The position numbers were made by a program, and so were the translations under genes. The notes under the pieces were generated by a model. The model was not told where the DNA came from and made no database searches. It saw only the letters and a list, made by a program, of their open reading frames with translations. A stretch of DNA of 64,000 bases from Candidatus Cacconaster merdequi (GTDB lineage: Bacteria; Bacteroidota; Bacteroidia; Bacteroidales; UBA932). Position 1 is the first letter of the stretch. Each line of letters begins with the position of its first letter. Below are positions 1-8,102 of the stretch, piece after piece. Location of the stretch: assembly GCA_018064345.1 (NCBI GenBank), contig JAGHVK010000066.1, forward strand, positions 52,540 through 116,539. Direction: 5' to 3'.

Positions 1-171
1 AAGACCTGGTCACGTGCCAGCATGATTTCCCCTGACTTCGTGGGACACACAATCGCTGTTCATAATGGCAACAAGTTTGTTCCGGTTTATGTAACAGAGA
101 ATATGGTTGGTCACAAGTTGGGCGAATTCGCTCCTACACGTACCTTCAAGGGTCACTCTGGTAATCGTTAA
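1..171 (+). CDS. rpsS: 30S ribosomal protein S19, C-terminal part
   Basis: The window opens inside this gene; 56 codons and a TAA stop are present in frame 1. The visible part reads through the typical S19 stretches '[14 protein letters not shown]', 'MVGHKLGEF' and 'TRTFKGHSG'. S19 binds 16S rRNA in the head of the small subunit. It is followed after 20 bases by rplV and then rpsC, the usual S10-operon order. The N-terminal part lies outside the window. Confidence 0.96.
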   Translation, partial: KTWSRASMISPDFVGHTIAVHNGNKFVPVYVTENMVGHKLGEFAPTRTFKGHSGNR

Positions 172-191
172 TATTAAAAAGGGAGATTACA

Positions 192-629
192 ATGGGATCT
201 AGAAAACACGAAATGGCCGAGAGGCTGAAAGAAATAAAGAGCCATACAGCTATCGCCAAGCTGAATGACGTTCCTACCTCACCTCAGAAGATGCGCCTTG
301 TGGCTGACATAGTAAGGGGTGTAGAAGTCAACAAAGCTTTGGATATCCTTCATTATTCAAAGAAAGAGGCTTCTGTCCGTTTGGAGAAACTTCTCCGCAG
401 CGCTATCGCCAACTGGGAAGCGAAGAATGAAGATTCACGCAAGGAGTTGGAGAACGGCAACGTATATGTACAGACAATTATGGTTGACGGTGGCCGCCAG
501 CTGAAGCGTATCCGCACTGCCCCTCAGGGCCGCGCAGCACGCATCCGCAAGCGTTCAAACCACGTAACCATCATCGTTGGTACGAAGAAAGAAGAGAAAC
601 CTGTTGAACCACAGTCAAAGGAGGCATAA
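192..629 (+). CDS. rplV: 50S ribosomal protein L22
   Basis: This 145-residue protein carries the L22 core (for example '[14 protein letters not shown]' near residues 30-43 and '[21 protein letters not shown]' in the C-terminal half, the loop that lines the ribosomal exit tunnel). It is longer than the roughly 110-residue E. coli protein because of an N-terminal extension and a charged C-terminal tail rich in K and E. A GGGAG ribosome-binding site lies 6 bases before the ATG. It sits between rpsS and rpsC, with only 3 bases to rpsC, and the rpsC Shine-Dalgarno (AAGGAGG) lies in its last codons, so the two are probably translationally coupled. Confidence 0.96.
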   Translation: MGSRKHEMAERLKEIKSHTAIAKLNDVPTSPQKMRLVADIVRGVEVNKALDILHYSKKEASVRLEKLLRSAIANWEAKNEDSRKELENGNVYVQTIMVDGGRQLKRIRTAPQGRAARIRKRSNHVTIIVGTKKEEKPVEPQSKEA

Positions 630-632
630 ATT

Positions 633-1400
633 ATGGGACAGAAAACTAATCCTATCAGCAACCGTGTAGGTATCATCCGTGGCTGGGATTCAAACTGGTA
701 TGGTGAATATCCTGCAAGAATCCTCGAGGATGCAAAGATTCGCGAGTATCTTACTGCCCGCCTTGCAAAGGCTTCGCTCTCTAAGATAGTCATCGAGCGT
801 ACCCTCAAACTCATCACAGTTACCATCAATACTGCCCGTCCGGGTGTGATTATCGGAAAGGGTGGCCAGGAAGTGGACAAACTGAAAGAAGAGTTGAAGA
901 AGATTTGCAACAAGGATGTCCAGATCAACATCTTCGAAGTAAAGCGTCCTGAAGTTGACGCCAATATCGTAGCAAATAACATTGCCCGTCAGGTGGAAGG
1001 TCGTGTATCTTACCGTCGTGCAATCAAGATGGCTGTTGCTTCTACTATGCGTATGGGCGCCGAAGGAATCAAGGTTCAGATCAGCGGCCGCGTAGGTGGA
1101 GCTGAAATGGCAAGAAGCGAGATGTTCAAGGAAGGACGTACTCCTCTCCATACCATCCGTGCTGACATCGACTATGCACTCGCTGAGGCTCACACCAAAG
1201 TAGGTGTTCTCGGTATCAAGGTATGGGTATGCAACGGAGAAGTTTACGGCAAACGTGAACTCACTCCTAATGCAGGTGTCGCAGCAAACGCCGCTCAGGG
1301 TGGAGCAGGTAGCGAGCGCCGCGAACATGGTGACCGTCGTCGTGGCAACCGTAATGGTGGCCGTCGCTCGGGTGACCGTCGTCCACGCAAGGAGGAATAA
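633..1400 (+). CDS. rpsC: 30S ribosomal protein S3
   Basis: This 255-residue protein starts '[20 protein letters not shown]', as S3 proteins do. It has a type-2 KH domain with the RNA-binding loop '[14 protein letters not shown]' near residues 70-83, followed by the S3 C-terminal domain ('[18 protein letters not shown]', '[12 protein letters not shown]'). S3 forms part of the mRNA entry site of the small subunit. The last 40 or so residues are a basic tail rich in R, G, D and N, probably rRNA-binding. In most bacteria rplP, rpmC and rpsQ follow; here a terminator and an unrelated gene follow instead. Confidence 0.97.
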   Translation: MGQKTNPISNRVGIIRGWDSNWYGEYPARILEDAKIREYLTARLAKASLSKIVIERTLKLITVTINTARPGVIIGKGGQEVDKLKEELKKICNKDVQINIFEVKRPEVDANIVANNIARQVEGRVSYRRAIKMAVASTMRMGAEGIKVQISGRVGGAEMARSEMFKEGRTPLHTIRADIDYALAEAHTKVGVLGIKVWVCNGEVYGKRELTPNAGVAANAAQGGAGSERREHGDRRRGNRNGGRRSGDRRPRKEE

Positions 1401-1418
1401 TACCTGATAAATAATCTG

Positions 1419-1455
1419 AAGAGAGGTTGGTCACATTGACCAGCCTCTTTTTTTT
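1419..1455 (+). terminator. Rho-independent terminator closing the ribosomal operon
   Basis: The sequence GAGAGGTTGGTCA, a 3-base loop (CAT), then TGACCAGCCTCTT makes a 13-bp stem with one G-U wobble, followed directly by a run of eight or nine T. It begins 20 bases after the rpsC stop. It is one of the strongest terminators in the window and indicates that ribosomal-operon transcription ends here. Confidence 0.93.
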
Positions 1456-1488
1456 GTTGAATCAGTGCGATATATGGGAGATTTTGTG

Positions 1489-1496
1489 TAAGTTTG
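1489..1496 (+). promoter_or_regulatory. Possible Bacteroidota -7 box for the serine hydrolase
   Basis: TAAGTTTG matches the TAnnTTTG -7 consensus and lies 41 bases before the ATG at 1538. I see no convincing -33 TTTG at 18-20 bases upstream, so this is tentative. The terminator just upstream means the hydrolase gene needs a promoter of its own. Confidence 0.4.
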
Positions 1497-1537
1497 TAAG
1501 ACTAAGCTACCATAATCAACAAAATAGGAAACTGAAC

Positions 1538-2764
1538 ATGAAAAAACTTCTTGCATTTTTTGCAGTTGCAGCCGTAATGGCTTCCTGCACTCCTCAACCG
1601 GGCACTCTCAAACACGCTACCCCGGAGTCAATGGGAATGAATTCTGAAAAGCTCGCACAGATAGACCGTGAGGCACAAAGTGCGGTGGATGCTGACAACA
1701 TCCCCGGTTGTGTGGTTGCAGTTGTCCGTGAGGACAAAATAGTCTTCCTGAAGGCATACGGCAACAAACAGGTGTATCCGGACACTATTCCGATGACCAC
1801 GGAGACCGTCTTTGACCTTGCTTCCTGCAGCAAGTGTGTCGGTACGACTCTCTCATTCATGCAGCTCATCGAAAACGGTTATGTCCGTCTTCAGGATGAA
1901 GTGAGCGAATATATTCCAGGTTTCAAGCCTTGGGTCGATCCTGAAACCGGCCGTGAAGTTCCGATTACAGTTCAGGATCTTCTTACTCATACTTCCGGTC
2001 TTGCTTCTTACATAAATGTTGCAAGTTTCGTGGAAAGATTCGGGGAGGCACAGCCTGACTCACTCATCAACTTCATAGCAACCGAAGTTACCCGCAATTT
2101 CCGTCCGAAGACTAACTATCTTTACAGCTGCCTCAATTTCGTGACCCTCCAGAACATTCTCCAGAATATCACCGGCGAGCGTCTTGCCGACTATGCACAG
2201 AAGAACGTGTTCGACCGCCTCGGCCTCAAGCACACCTGCTATCTTCCAAAGGAACATCCGGATATTCTTCCTCTCGTGGCTCCTACCGAACTGCAGGCTG
2301 ACGGTTCCGTTCTCCTCGGTGACGTTCACGACCCTATCGCTTTCCGTTGCAACTGTGGCAATTCGGGCAATGCAGGAGTGTTCTCAAACTGCGAGGACCT
2401 TGCTGTAATTTGCGCTGCAATAATGAATCACGGTGAGATCAACGGTCGCAGGATTCTCAGCCCTATGACCGTAGAGGCTATGATAGACGTTCCTGACTAC
2501 GGCCCTAAGGCAATCGCGCCACACGTGGGAAGAGCTCTTGGCTGGGACAACCACAGCGGAGCATCGACTCTCAAGGGTGATATGTTCAGCCGTACAAGAA
2601 CCATCTGCCATACCGGTTATACAGGTACCTCAATCGTAATGGATATGGATGCCAGGACTGCTGTCATCGTTCTTTCCAACCGCGTTCATCCGTACGACGA
2701 CGGTATGATCAGTGAGACAAGGGCACGCATTGCAAACATCGTTGCCGGAAGTATTGAGAAATAA
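1538..2764 (+). CDS. Serine hydrolase lipoprotein, beta-lactamase (class C-like) family
   Basis: The start at 1538 (408 residues) gives a clean lipoprotein signal, 'MKKLLAFFAVAAVMASC', with the lipid-anchored Cys at 17; the frame is open further upstream but without signal-like sequence. The serine hydrolase fold shows the SxxK motif as S96-C-S-K99, a YSxxNF motif ('YSCLNF') in place of YxN, and 'HTGYTGTS' as the third motif, all typical of the esterase/DD-peptidase branch of the family. Probable role: cell-surface or periplasmic esterase or peptidase acting on peptidoglycan or small esters; the substrate cannot be read from sequence. The aroB reading frame overlaps its 3' end. Confidence 0.88.
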   Translation: MKKLLAFFAVAAVMASCTPQPGTLKHATPESMGMNSEKLAQIDREAQSAVDADNIPGCVVAVVREDKIVFLKAYGNKQVYPDTIPMTTETVFDLASCSKCVGTTLSFMQLIENGYVRLQDEVSEYIPGFKPWVDPETGREVPITVQDLLTHTSGLASYINVASFVERFGEAQPDSLINFIATEVTRNFRPKTNYLYSCLNFVTLQNILQNITGERLADYAQKNVFDRLGLKHTCYLPKEHPDILPLVAPTELQADGSVLLGDVHDPIAFRCNCGNSGNAGVFSNCEDLAVICAAIMNHGEINGRRILSPMTVEAMIDVPDYGPKAIAPHVGRALGWDNHSGASTLKGDMFSRTRTICHTGYTGTSIVMDMDARTAVIVLSNRVHPYDDGMISETRARIANIVAGSIEK

Positions 2765-3704
2765 CATAATATACAATAGACCTGTCATCAATGGCAGCCG
2801 CACGGTGGCTGTCATTGATGACTGTTTTATGGGCAACCCTCCACAATGGCCTGACTGCCCCCGGATTTTCATTCATGCGAGCGAGAAGGACAAGACTCTC
2901 GCAACTGTTGAAAAAGTAATCGGGAGGCTGTTGGAACTGGAAGCGGACAGGGATACTTTTCTGGTGGGGATAGGAGGTGGAATAACTACCGACATCACAG
3001 GATTCGTAGCTTCGACATTCAAACGAGGGTTGAGGTTCGGCCTGGTCCCGACAACTTTGCTCGCCCAGGTGGATGCTGCAATAGGAGGAAAGAACGGAGT
3101 GAATTTCTCCGGCTTCAAGAATATGATGGGAACGTTCAACGAAGCGGACTGGGTTTATGTTTCATCTTCTTTCCTCAAGACACTTGACCACAGACAGCTT
3201 ATGTGCGGTGCTGCTGAGATGCTCAAGACTTTTTTGATTGCAGATGAAAGGGCATATCACGAAGCAGTGGAGTTGTTTGCAGCTCAGGAAATTGATTTTG
3301 AGGCGATTCAACCTCTGGTACATCGTGCGGCGGAGATAAAGTTCTCAATTGTGGAGAAAGACCCGCAGGACAGAGGCATCCGACATCTCCTCAATTTCGG
3401 GCATACTTATGCCCACGCAATAGAAAAGAACGATACCGGTATGCTTCACGGTGAGGCAGTGGCTGTCGGGATGGTGATGGAGTCCCGTATAGCTGTGAAA
3501 AACGGTATCTTGGGAGAAGATGTTCTCTTTGAAATAGAATCCGATTTCAAGAGGATAGGCCTTCCGACCGATACTTCCCTCAAGGAAGAGGAACTGGAGG
3601 CTGCGCTCCTTCAGGACAAGAAACGCTCGGGAAATGTCATCAGAATGGCACTGCCGGCAAAAATAGGAGAAGCGGTGATATGGGAGAAATCTGTTACAGT
3701 CTGA
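2712..3704 (+). CDS. aroB: 3-dehydroquinate synthase
   Basis: AroB converts DAHP to 3-dehydroquinate, the second shikimate step, using NAD and a metal. The family blocks are clear: 'GIGGGITTDITGFVAS' (NAD binding), 'LVPTTLLAQVDAAIGGKNGV', and the metal ligands in 'GAAEMLK', 'LNFGHTYAHAIE' and 'LHGEAVAVGM'. The frame has no ATG before 2829, which would cut into the fold. Possible starts are GTG 2712 and TTG 2730, 2742 or 2754; I give the longest form (330 residues), which overlaps the hydrolase gene by 53 bases. The protein is about 30 residues shorter at its N-terminus than typical AroB. Its 3' end overlaps the aroD-aroA fusion by 25 bases. Confidence 0.92.
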   Translation: MRQGHALQTSLPEVLRNNIIYNRPVINGSRTVAVIDDCFMGNPPQWPDCPRIFIHASEKDKTLATVEKVIGRLLELEADRDTFLVGIGGGITTDITGFVASTFKRGLRFGLVPTTLLAQVDAAIGGKNGVNFSGFKNMMGTFNEADWVYVSSSFLKTLDHRQLMCGAAEMLKTFLIADERAYHEAVELFAAQEIDFEAIQPLVHRAAEIKFSIVEKDPQDRGIRHLLNFGHTYAHAIEKNDTGMLHGEAVAVGMVMESRIAVKNGILGEDVLFEIESDFKRIGLPTDTSLKEEELEAALLQDKKRSGNVIRMALPAKIGEAVIWEKSVTV

Positions 3705-5596
3705 AAGGGGTATCGAACGCCTACTGCAATTTCATGGTCCAGACAAGGATGAAGGCGGTCGTCGAGATACGTTTGGACGATTGCATGCTGGATGAAGACC
3801 AGCTCAAGCAACTCTTCTCCAGTGAACGTTCAGCCAGGACCATCGCCACTTACCATATTGAAGACAGCAGTCAGCTTGAAGAGGCCTCAAGGCTTCTTTC
3901 CCTTGCCATCCTTTCCGGGTCAGATTATGTGGACATACCTTTGGACTGGCCCGAAAACAGGCGGCAATGGCTTGTTTCCCTCGCATTGAACAAAGGGTGC
4001 AGAATCATAATCTCATATCACGATTACAACGGGACCGGCCCGCTCATCTCTCTCGTAGAAAAAGCCCGCACTGCTTTTTCATACGGAGCCGACATTGCCA
4101 AAATAGTTACCACTGCTCATTGTGAAGAGGATTGGAAACGGGTGATGGGACTTTATGACTTGTTCCCGTCAGAAAAACTCGTTGCCTTTGCAATGGGAAA
4201 AGAGGGCTATGATTCCCGCCTCGTATCTTTTTCAAAGGGAGCTCCGCTGTTCTATCTTTCACCGTCCCGAAAGAGAATGACCGCGCCCGGACAGCCGGTC
4301 TATTTCGATTTTCTGGAAGAGGACCAGATTGTGCTGTGCGGTGAAAGTGATCTCCCCGCATCAAAGAGTTTCGCTCAGAGGGCGATAGTTCTCTCTGCGC
4401 TTGCCGAAGGTACCACGAGGCTGTATGGAATGACCCTGTGTGACGATATATGTGCAGCCATAGGTGTCGCAGAAAGTTTTGGTGCCGAGGTCTCGTTGGA
4501 GGGGACGACACTGACGGTTACAGGACATCAGGATATTTTGGGCAAAGGCTTGACAGTGAAGGACAACACATTGTTCGTAGGAGAGTCCGCCCTGCTGGCG
4601 AGGTTGTGCATCCCTCTTGCGGGCCTTTCCGATGAAGACATAACCATCGTAGGTGAAAAGAGTCTGCTCGGCCGCAGAATCGATGACCATAGAAGTGCAT
4701 TGAAGAAACTCGGCCTGGCCATCGACTATACCGACAAGTGCTATCTTCCAGCCGTAGTGAAAGGGAGACTCAAAGGAGGAGTCGTTTCTCTTAACGGAAA
4801 GAAGGGCTCCCAGATGATATCAGGCCTCCTGCTTGCCCTGAGTCAGTGCCGGAGCAGCAGCGCAATAGCCGTGGAGCAGGTCACGAGCTCTCCATATATC
4901 AATCTTACGACCTACATTGCCTCGTTTTTCGGCCTTTGTGGGTATGAAGTTCCGACAACGGACGATGATGAGATATACTATGTCAGTCCCAATCAGAAGA
5001 TAGAACCCGTGATAGGTTTTGAAATGGAAAAGGACTGGAGCAGCGCAGCTATGCTGATGGCGGCCGGAGCCATTATGGGAGACATATCCCTGCGCGGACT
5101 TGATACTTGTTCCAATCAGGCGGATTCGGTCATTTTCCTTATGATGGAGGACTGCAACATTGACATTGAAGAGAAAAACAACGTGATAAATGTCCGCAAG
5201 TCGATGATCACTCCTTTCTATTTCGACATAACCGACTGCCCGGATCTCTTCGCTCCATTGTTCCTGCTCGCTTCACAGGCGGAAGGAGAGAGTATCATTG
5301 CCGGTGTCGGCAGGCTGAAGAACAAAGAGAGCAACAGGGCCAGGACTTTCTCATCCGAATTTTCCAAATTGGGAATCAAGAGCAGAATCGTGGGTGACGA
5401 AATATTTATCCGCGGGCACGAAAACTTCGTCTATGACAGCGCCGTTTGCTCTTCACACGGTGACCACAGGCTCGCTATGGCACTTTATGTCGCCTCTTTG
5501 GTCGCAAAAGGGCCGGTAGAGATAGAAGGAATGGAATCAATTGCGAAATCTTTTCCTAACTTTGTAGAAACCATTGGCAGGTTGAAGAAAAAATAG
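3680..5596 (+). CDS. Fused type I 3-dehydroquinate dehydratase / EPSP synthase (AroD-AroA)
   Basis: This 638-residue protein joins two shikimate enzymes. Residues about 1-205 are type I dehydroquinase: it opens 'MGEICYSLKG', and has 'VVEIRLD', H114 in 'IISYHDY' (active-site His) and K141 in 'GADIAKIV' (Schiff-base Lys), then 'FAMGKEGYDSRL' and 'APGQP'. Residues about 215-638 are 5-enolpyruvylshikimate-3-phosphate synthase: 'LPASKSFAQRA' (K229), 'KGSQMISGLLLAL', 'DWSSAAMLMAAG', 'DCPDLFAPL', 'LKNKESNRA' and 'SHGDHRLAMAL'. Some EPSPS blocks are divergent, for example 'GESALLARLC' where a GNAGTAMR-like sequence is usual. There is no frameshift or stop at the join. aroB overlaps upstream and aroC follows after 6 bases, so the three are surely co-translated. 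Confidence 0.92.
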   Translation: MGEICYSLKGVSNAYCNFMVQTRMKAVVEIRLDDCMLDEDQLKQLFSSERSARTIATYHIEDSSQLEEASRLLSLAILSGSDYVDIPLDWPENRRQWLVSLALNKGCRIIISYHDYNGTGPLISLVEKARTAFSYGADIAKIVTTAHCEEDWKRVMGLYDLFPSEKLVAFAMGKEGYDSRLVSFSKGAPLFYLSPSRKRMTAPGQPVYFDFLEEDQIVLCGESDLPASKSFAQRAIVLSALAEGTTRLYGMTLCDDICAAIGVAESFGAEVSLEGTTLTVTGHQDILGKGLTVKDNTLFVGESALLARLCIPLAGLSDEDITIVGEKSLLGRRIDDHRSALKKLGLAIDYTDKCYLPAVVKGRLKGGVVSLNGKKGSQMISGLLLALSQCRSSSAIAVEQVTSSPYINLTTYIASFFGLCGYEVPTTDDDEIYYVSPNQKIEPVIGFEMEKDWSSAAMLMAAGAIMGDISLRGLDTCSNQADSVIFLMMEDCNIDIEEKNNVINVRKSMITPFYFDITDCPDLFAPLFLLASQAEGESIIAGVGRLKNKESNRARTFSSEFSKLGIKSRIVGDEIFIRGHENFVYDSAVCSSHGDHRLAMALYVASLVAKGPVEIEGMESIAKSFPNFVETIGRLKKK

Positions 5597-5602
5597 ATTC
5601 TT

Positions 5603-6643
5603 ATGAATACTTTCGGCGACAAGTTTCAGATTCAGATTTTCGGAGCATCGCACGCTCCCGTCATAGGTGTGACGATAACCGGGCTTCCAACAGGAATACC
5701 GATAAATGATTCGGATTTCGAGCAGGACATATTGCGCAGAAAAAGCGGCTCCAAAGGAACCACTTCACGAATCGAGGATGATATTCCGGTAATAGAGAGC
5801 GGTCTGTCAAAAGATGGGACGGGTGAGATGGTGACGAATGGGAAAGCACTTACCATAACTTTCGAAAACAACAATATCCATCCGGAAGACTACACTCCTT
5901 TCAGGAATGTGCCGCGTCCAGGCCACGCTGACTTCACGGCGTACATAAAGTACTCTTCCCGCAAGCGGGACTTCGAGAACACCGATTTCATGGGTGGGGG
6001 ATTCTTTTCCGGACGTATGACGCTGCCTCTTGTCGGAGCCGGAGTCATTGCCAAGAAGATATTGGACCCTATCAAGGTTGAGGCGAAACTTGTCGAGGTG
6101 GGAGGTATTCCGACTGATGACTGGTCAAAAGTAGAGGAACTGCTCGATCAGACAATCAAGGAAGGAGATTCAATAGGGGGCATCATCGAATGTGTATGCA
6201 GGAATGTGACTCCGGGACTTGGAGAGCCTTTCTTCGATTCCCTGGAATCGATGATTTCACACGCCATATTCTCCATCCCGGGAATCCGTGGCATCGAGTT
6301 CGGTGACGGTTTCGCAGCCTCAAGGATGAAAGGCTCCCAGCATAACGATCCTTTTATCGACGACAAGGGACACACTTCCAAGAACGGAGCTGGTGGAATC
6401 AACGGTGGAATATCAAACGGTAATGACATAGTGTTCCGTGTGGCGGTCAAGCCGACTTCCAGCATTATAAAGAAGCAGCAGACCTTCGATTTCATCAACA
6501 AGAGAATGACGGACATATCCGTCCCGGGACGTCACGACACCTGTTTCGCCCTCCGCGTGCCTCCGGTAGTCGAGGCGATGACTGCCATAACTCTCGTGGA
6601 CCTTCTTATGAAGGACCTCGTCAAAAGGCCAAGATCAATCTAA
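5603..6643 (+). CDS. aroC: Chorismate synthase
   Basis: AroC forms chorismate from EPSP with reduced FMN, the last common step of aromatic synthesis. The 346-residue protein has 'RPGHADFTAYIKY', 'GGFFSGRMTLPLVGAGVIA' and 'GRHDTCFALRVPPVVEAM', all family blocks. The first block is unusual: 'FGASHAPVIGVTITGLP' keeps the conserved His (H17) but has Ala where the family normally has an acidic residue and Gly ('FGESHG'). It starts 6 bases after the aroD-aroA stop. Confidence 0.94.
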   Translation: MNTFGDKFQIQIFGASHAPVIGVTITGLPTGIPINDSDFEQDILRRKSGSKGTTSRIEDDIPVIESGLSKDGTGEMVTNGKALTITFENNNIHPEDYTPFRNVPRPGHADFTAYIKYSSRKRDFENTDFMGGGFFSGRMTLPLVGAGVIAKKILDPIKVEAKLVEVGGIPTDDWSKVEELLDQTIKEGDSIGGIIECVCRNVTPGLGEPFFDSLESMISHAIFSIPGIRGIEFGDGFAASRMKGSQHNDPFIDDKGHTSKNGAGGINGGISNGNDIVFRVAVKPTSSIIKKQQTFDFINKRMTDISVPGRHDTCFALRVPPVVEAMTAITLVDLLMKDLVKRPRSI

Positions 6644-6654
6644 ATCAAAATAGT

Positions 6655-7443
6655 ATGAAAAAGTTCATCTTCGCCGCTCTCCTTGCAGCGGCAATTCTTC
6701 CAGGATGCAGGACATCCGGTGCAGACCCTGTCGTAAAGCGTTATCTCAAGGATTCCCTTGAGGTGTTCTCTGCCCGCTGCCAGCAGACTCTGGATGCTGC
6801 CTATATGGTTGATTCCCTGATAGAAATCAAGGAAGATATTCCCGGGTGGGAAGGATTCCCCGTGAAACTTTACCAGTATTATACCGGTGAGGACATCTAT
6901 CTCAAGGCTCCGAAGAGAGCTCTTGTATATCTTCTCAACCCTTCAGCCGAAAAGCTTGCAACCTGGATTGTAAATGCCGTGTTCGATGCAACTGGAGCCC
7001 TAGAATATGAAAATCTTGAAAAGGTACGTCAGTTCATAACCTGGCAGTCCGGTGCTCAGTTCCCGGTCAAAGGTGTGGTTTTCGAGGATATGTACACAAA
7101 AGGATTCCACGAACCGTATGTATTCAAGGATGGTGTTACGGTCTATATCGCGGATTCAACTTATCTTTCTCCTACAAAGACTCCTACGGACGAGATGCTT
7201 GACTACTACATCAACCTCGCCGAGGACAATTCACAGTTGAAGCCGAATACCGGCCGATATGCCCGTATCTGCTCTACCACCCGCGAGATGTACTACAATG
7301 CAGGTGGAACGGCTGATGTAGGATACAGTGATGACGGACAACGCTCGCAGGCCTGGCTTTCAGAGGTTGCCCGCTTGTATAAAGAGGCTTGGAATTCCGA
7401 CAAGAACTTCCTCATATACGCTTGGGCGAAGTCAAATCTTTGA
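6655..7443 (+). CDS. Lipoprotein of unknown function
   Basis: A 262-residue protein with a lipoprotein signal, 'MKKFIFAALLAAAILPGC' (Cys18). I do not recognise the family. The mature part is soluble, with no membrane segment, and is rich in Tyr and acidic residues. It lies 11 bases after aroC and its stop overlaps the start of the next gene (TGATG), so it may be transcribed with the aro genes, but nothing suggests a role in aromatic synthesis. Likely anchored in the inner or outer membrane facing the periplasm. Confidence 0.72.
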   Translation: MKKFIFAALLAAAILPGCRTSGADPVVKRYLKDSLEVFSARCQQTLDAAYMVDSLIEIKEDIPGWEGFPVKLYQYYTGEDIYLKAPKRALVYLLNPSAEKLATWIVNAVFDATGALEYENLEKVRQFITWQSGAQFPVKGVVFEDMYTKGFHEPYVFKDGVTVYIADSTYLSPTKTPTDEMLDYYINLAEDNSQLKPNTGRYARICSTTREMYYNAGGTADVGYSDDGQRSQAWLSEVARLYKEAWNSDKNFLIYAWAKSNL

Positions 7444-8099
7444 TGAATAGACTGTTTGCTTTTTCCGGAAGAATACTCCTTGCGGTGGTTTTTACCTTTG
7501 CCGCAGGGAGTTTTGTTTCAGTCAGTGCGCAGACTCTGACATACGATGTCCGATGTGGGGACAAGTCTTTCAGTACAAGTTTCAATGCAGTCAATGACGG
7601 TTCCGGGACAGTGCTTACTACTGTTTACGGCTCTCAGTCCACAAGACAGGTAATCGGCTCCGACTTGCGCACAATGGAGTGGAGCCTGAAGGACAGAAGC
7701 AGCTCGACCGATGTGGCCGTCATACTTGAAAACGGTTTTTTCCTGATAAAAGGCACGTTCAAGGGGAAGTCTGTGGACAAGAAAGTGAAGAGTGACGGTA
7801 CTCCGTGGGTTCAGAACATAGGCTTTGTGAGCGGGCGGTTGCTTGAAAAGGGTAAGAAGTTCAGATACACCTCTGTCAGGCCCACCGACTTGAAAGTCTT
7901 CACCTTCGATGCCGAAATCAAAGGAAACGGAGAAGGGGAGTACAAGGATTACGTCAGGGTGAAGGTAACCCCTACAGGTACATTTTCAAAATTGTGGCAC
8001 GCGAATCACTATTTCGACGGCAGGACACTTGAATATACAGGATACCACGCCGTGGAAAAAGCCGGCGGCCCTGAAACATTCTGGCTGTTGAGAAGATAG
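7443..8099 (+). CDS. Exported protein of unknown function
   Basis: The start at 7443 overlaps the upstream stop (TGATG) and gives a 218-residue protein with a signal peptide, 'MNRLFAFSGRILLAVVFTFA' onward, with probable cleavage after 'VSVSA' before 'QTLTYDV'. The mature part looks all-beta ('TVYGSQSTRQVIG', 'VRVKVTPTGTFSKLW') and may bind a ligand or be a small periplasmic beta protein. I do not recognise the family with confidence. It is translationally coupled to the lipoprotein before it, so the two may act together. The convergent asnA ends 3 bases downstream. Confidence 0.68.
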   Translation: MNRLFAFSGRILLAVVFTFAAGSFVSVSAQTLTYDVRCGDKSFSTSFNAVNDGSGTVLTTVYGSQSTRQVIGSDLRTMEWSLKDRSSSTDVAVILENGFFLIKGTFKGKSVDKKVKSDGTPWVQNIGFVSGRLLEKGKKFRYTSVRPTDLKVFTFDAEIKGNGEGEYKDYVRVKVTPTGTFSKLWHANHYFDGRTLEYTGYHAVEKAGGPETFWLLRR

Positions 8100-8102
8100 C
8101 CT

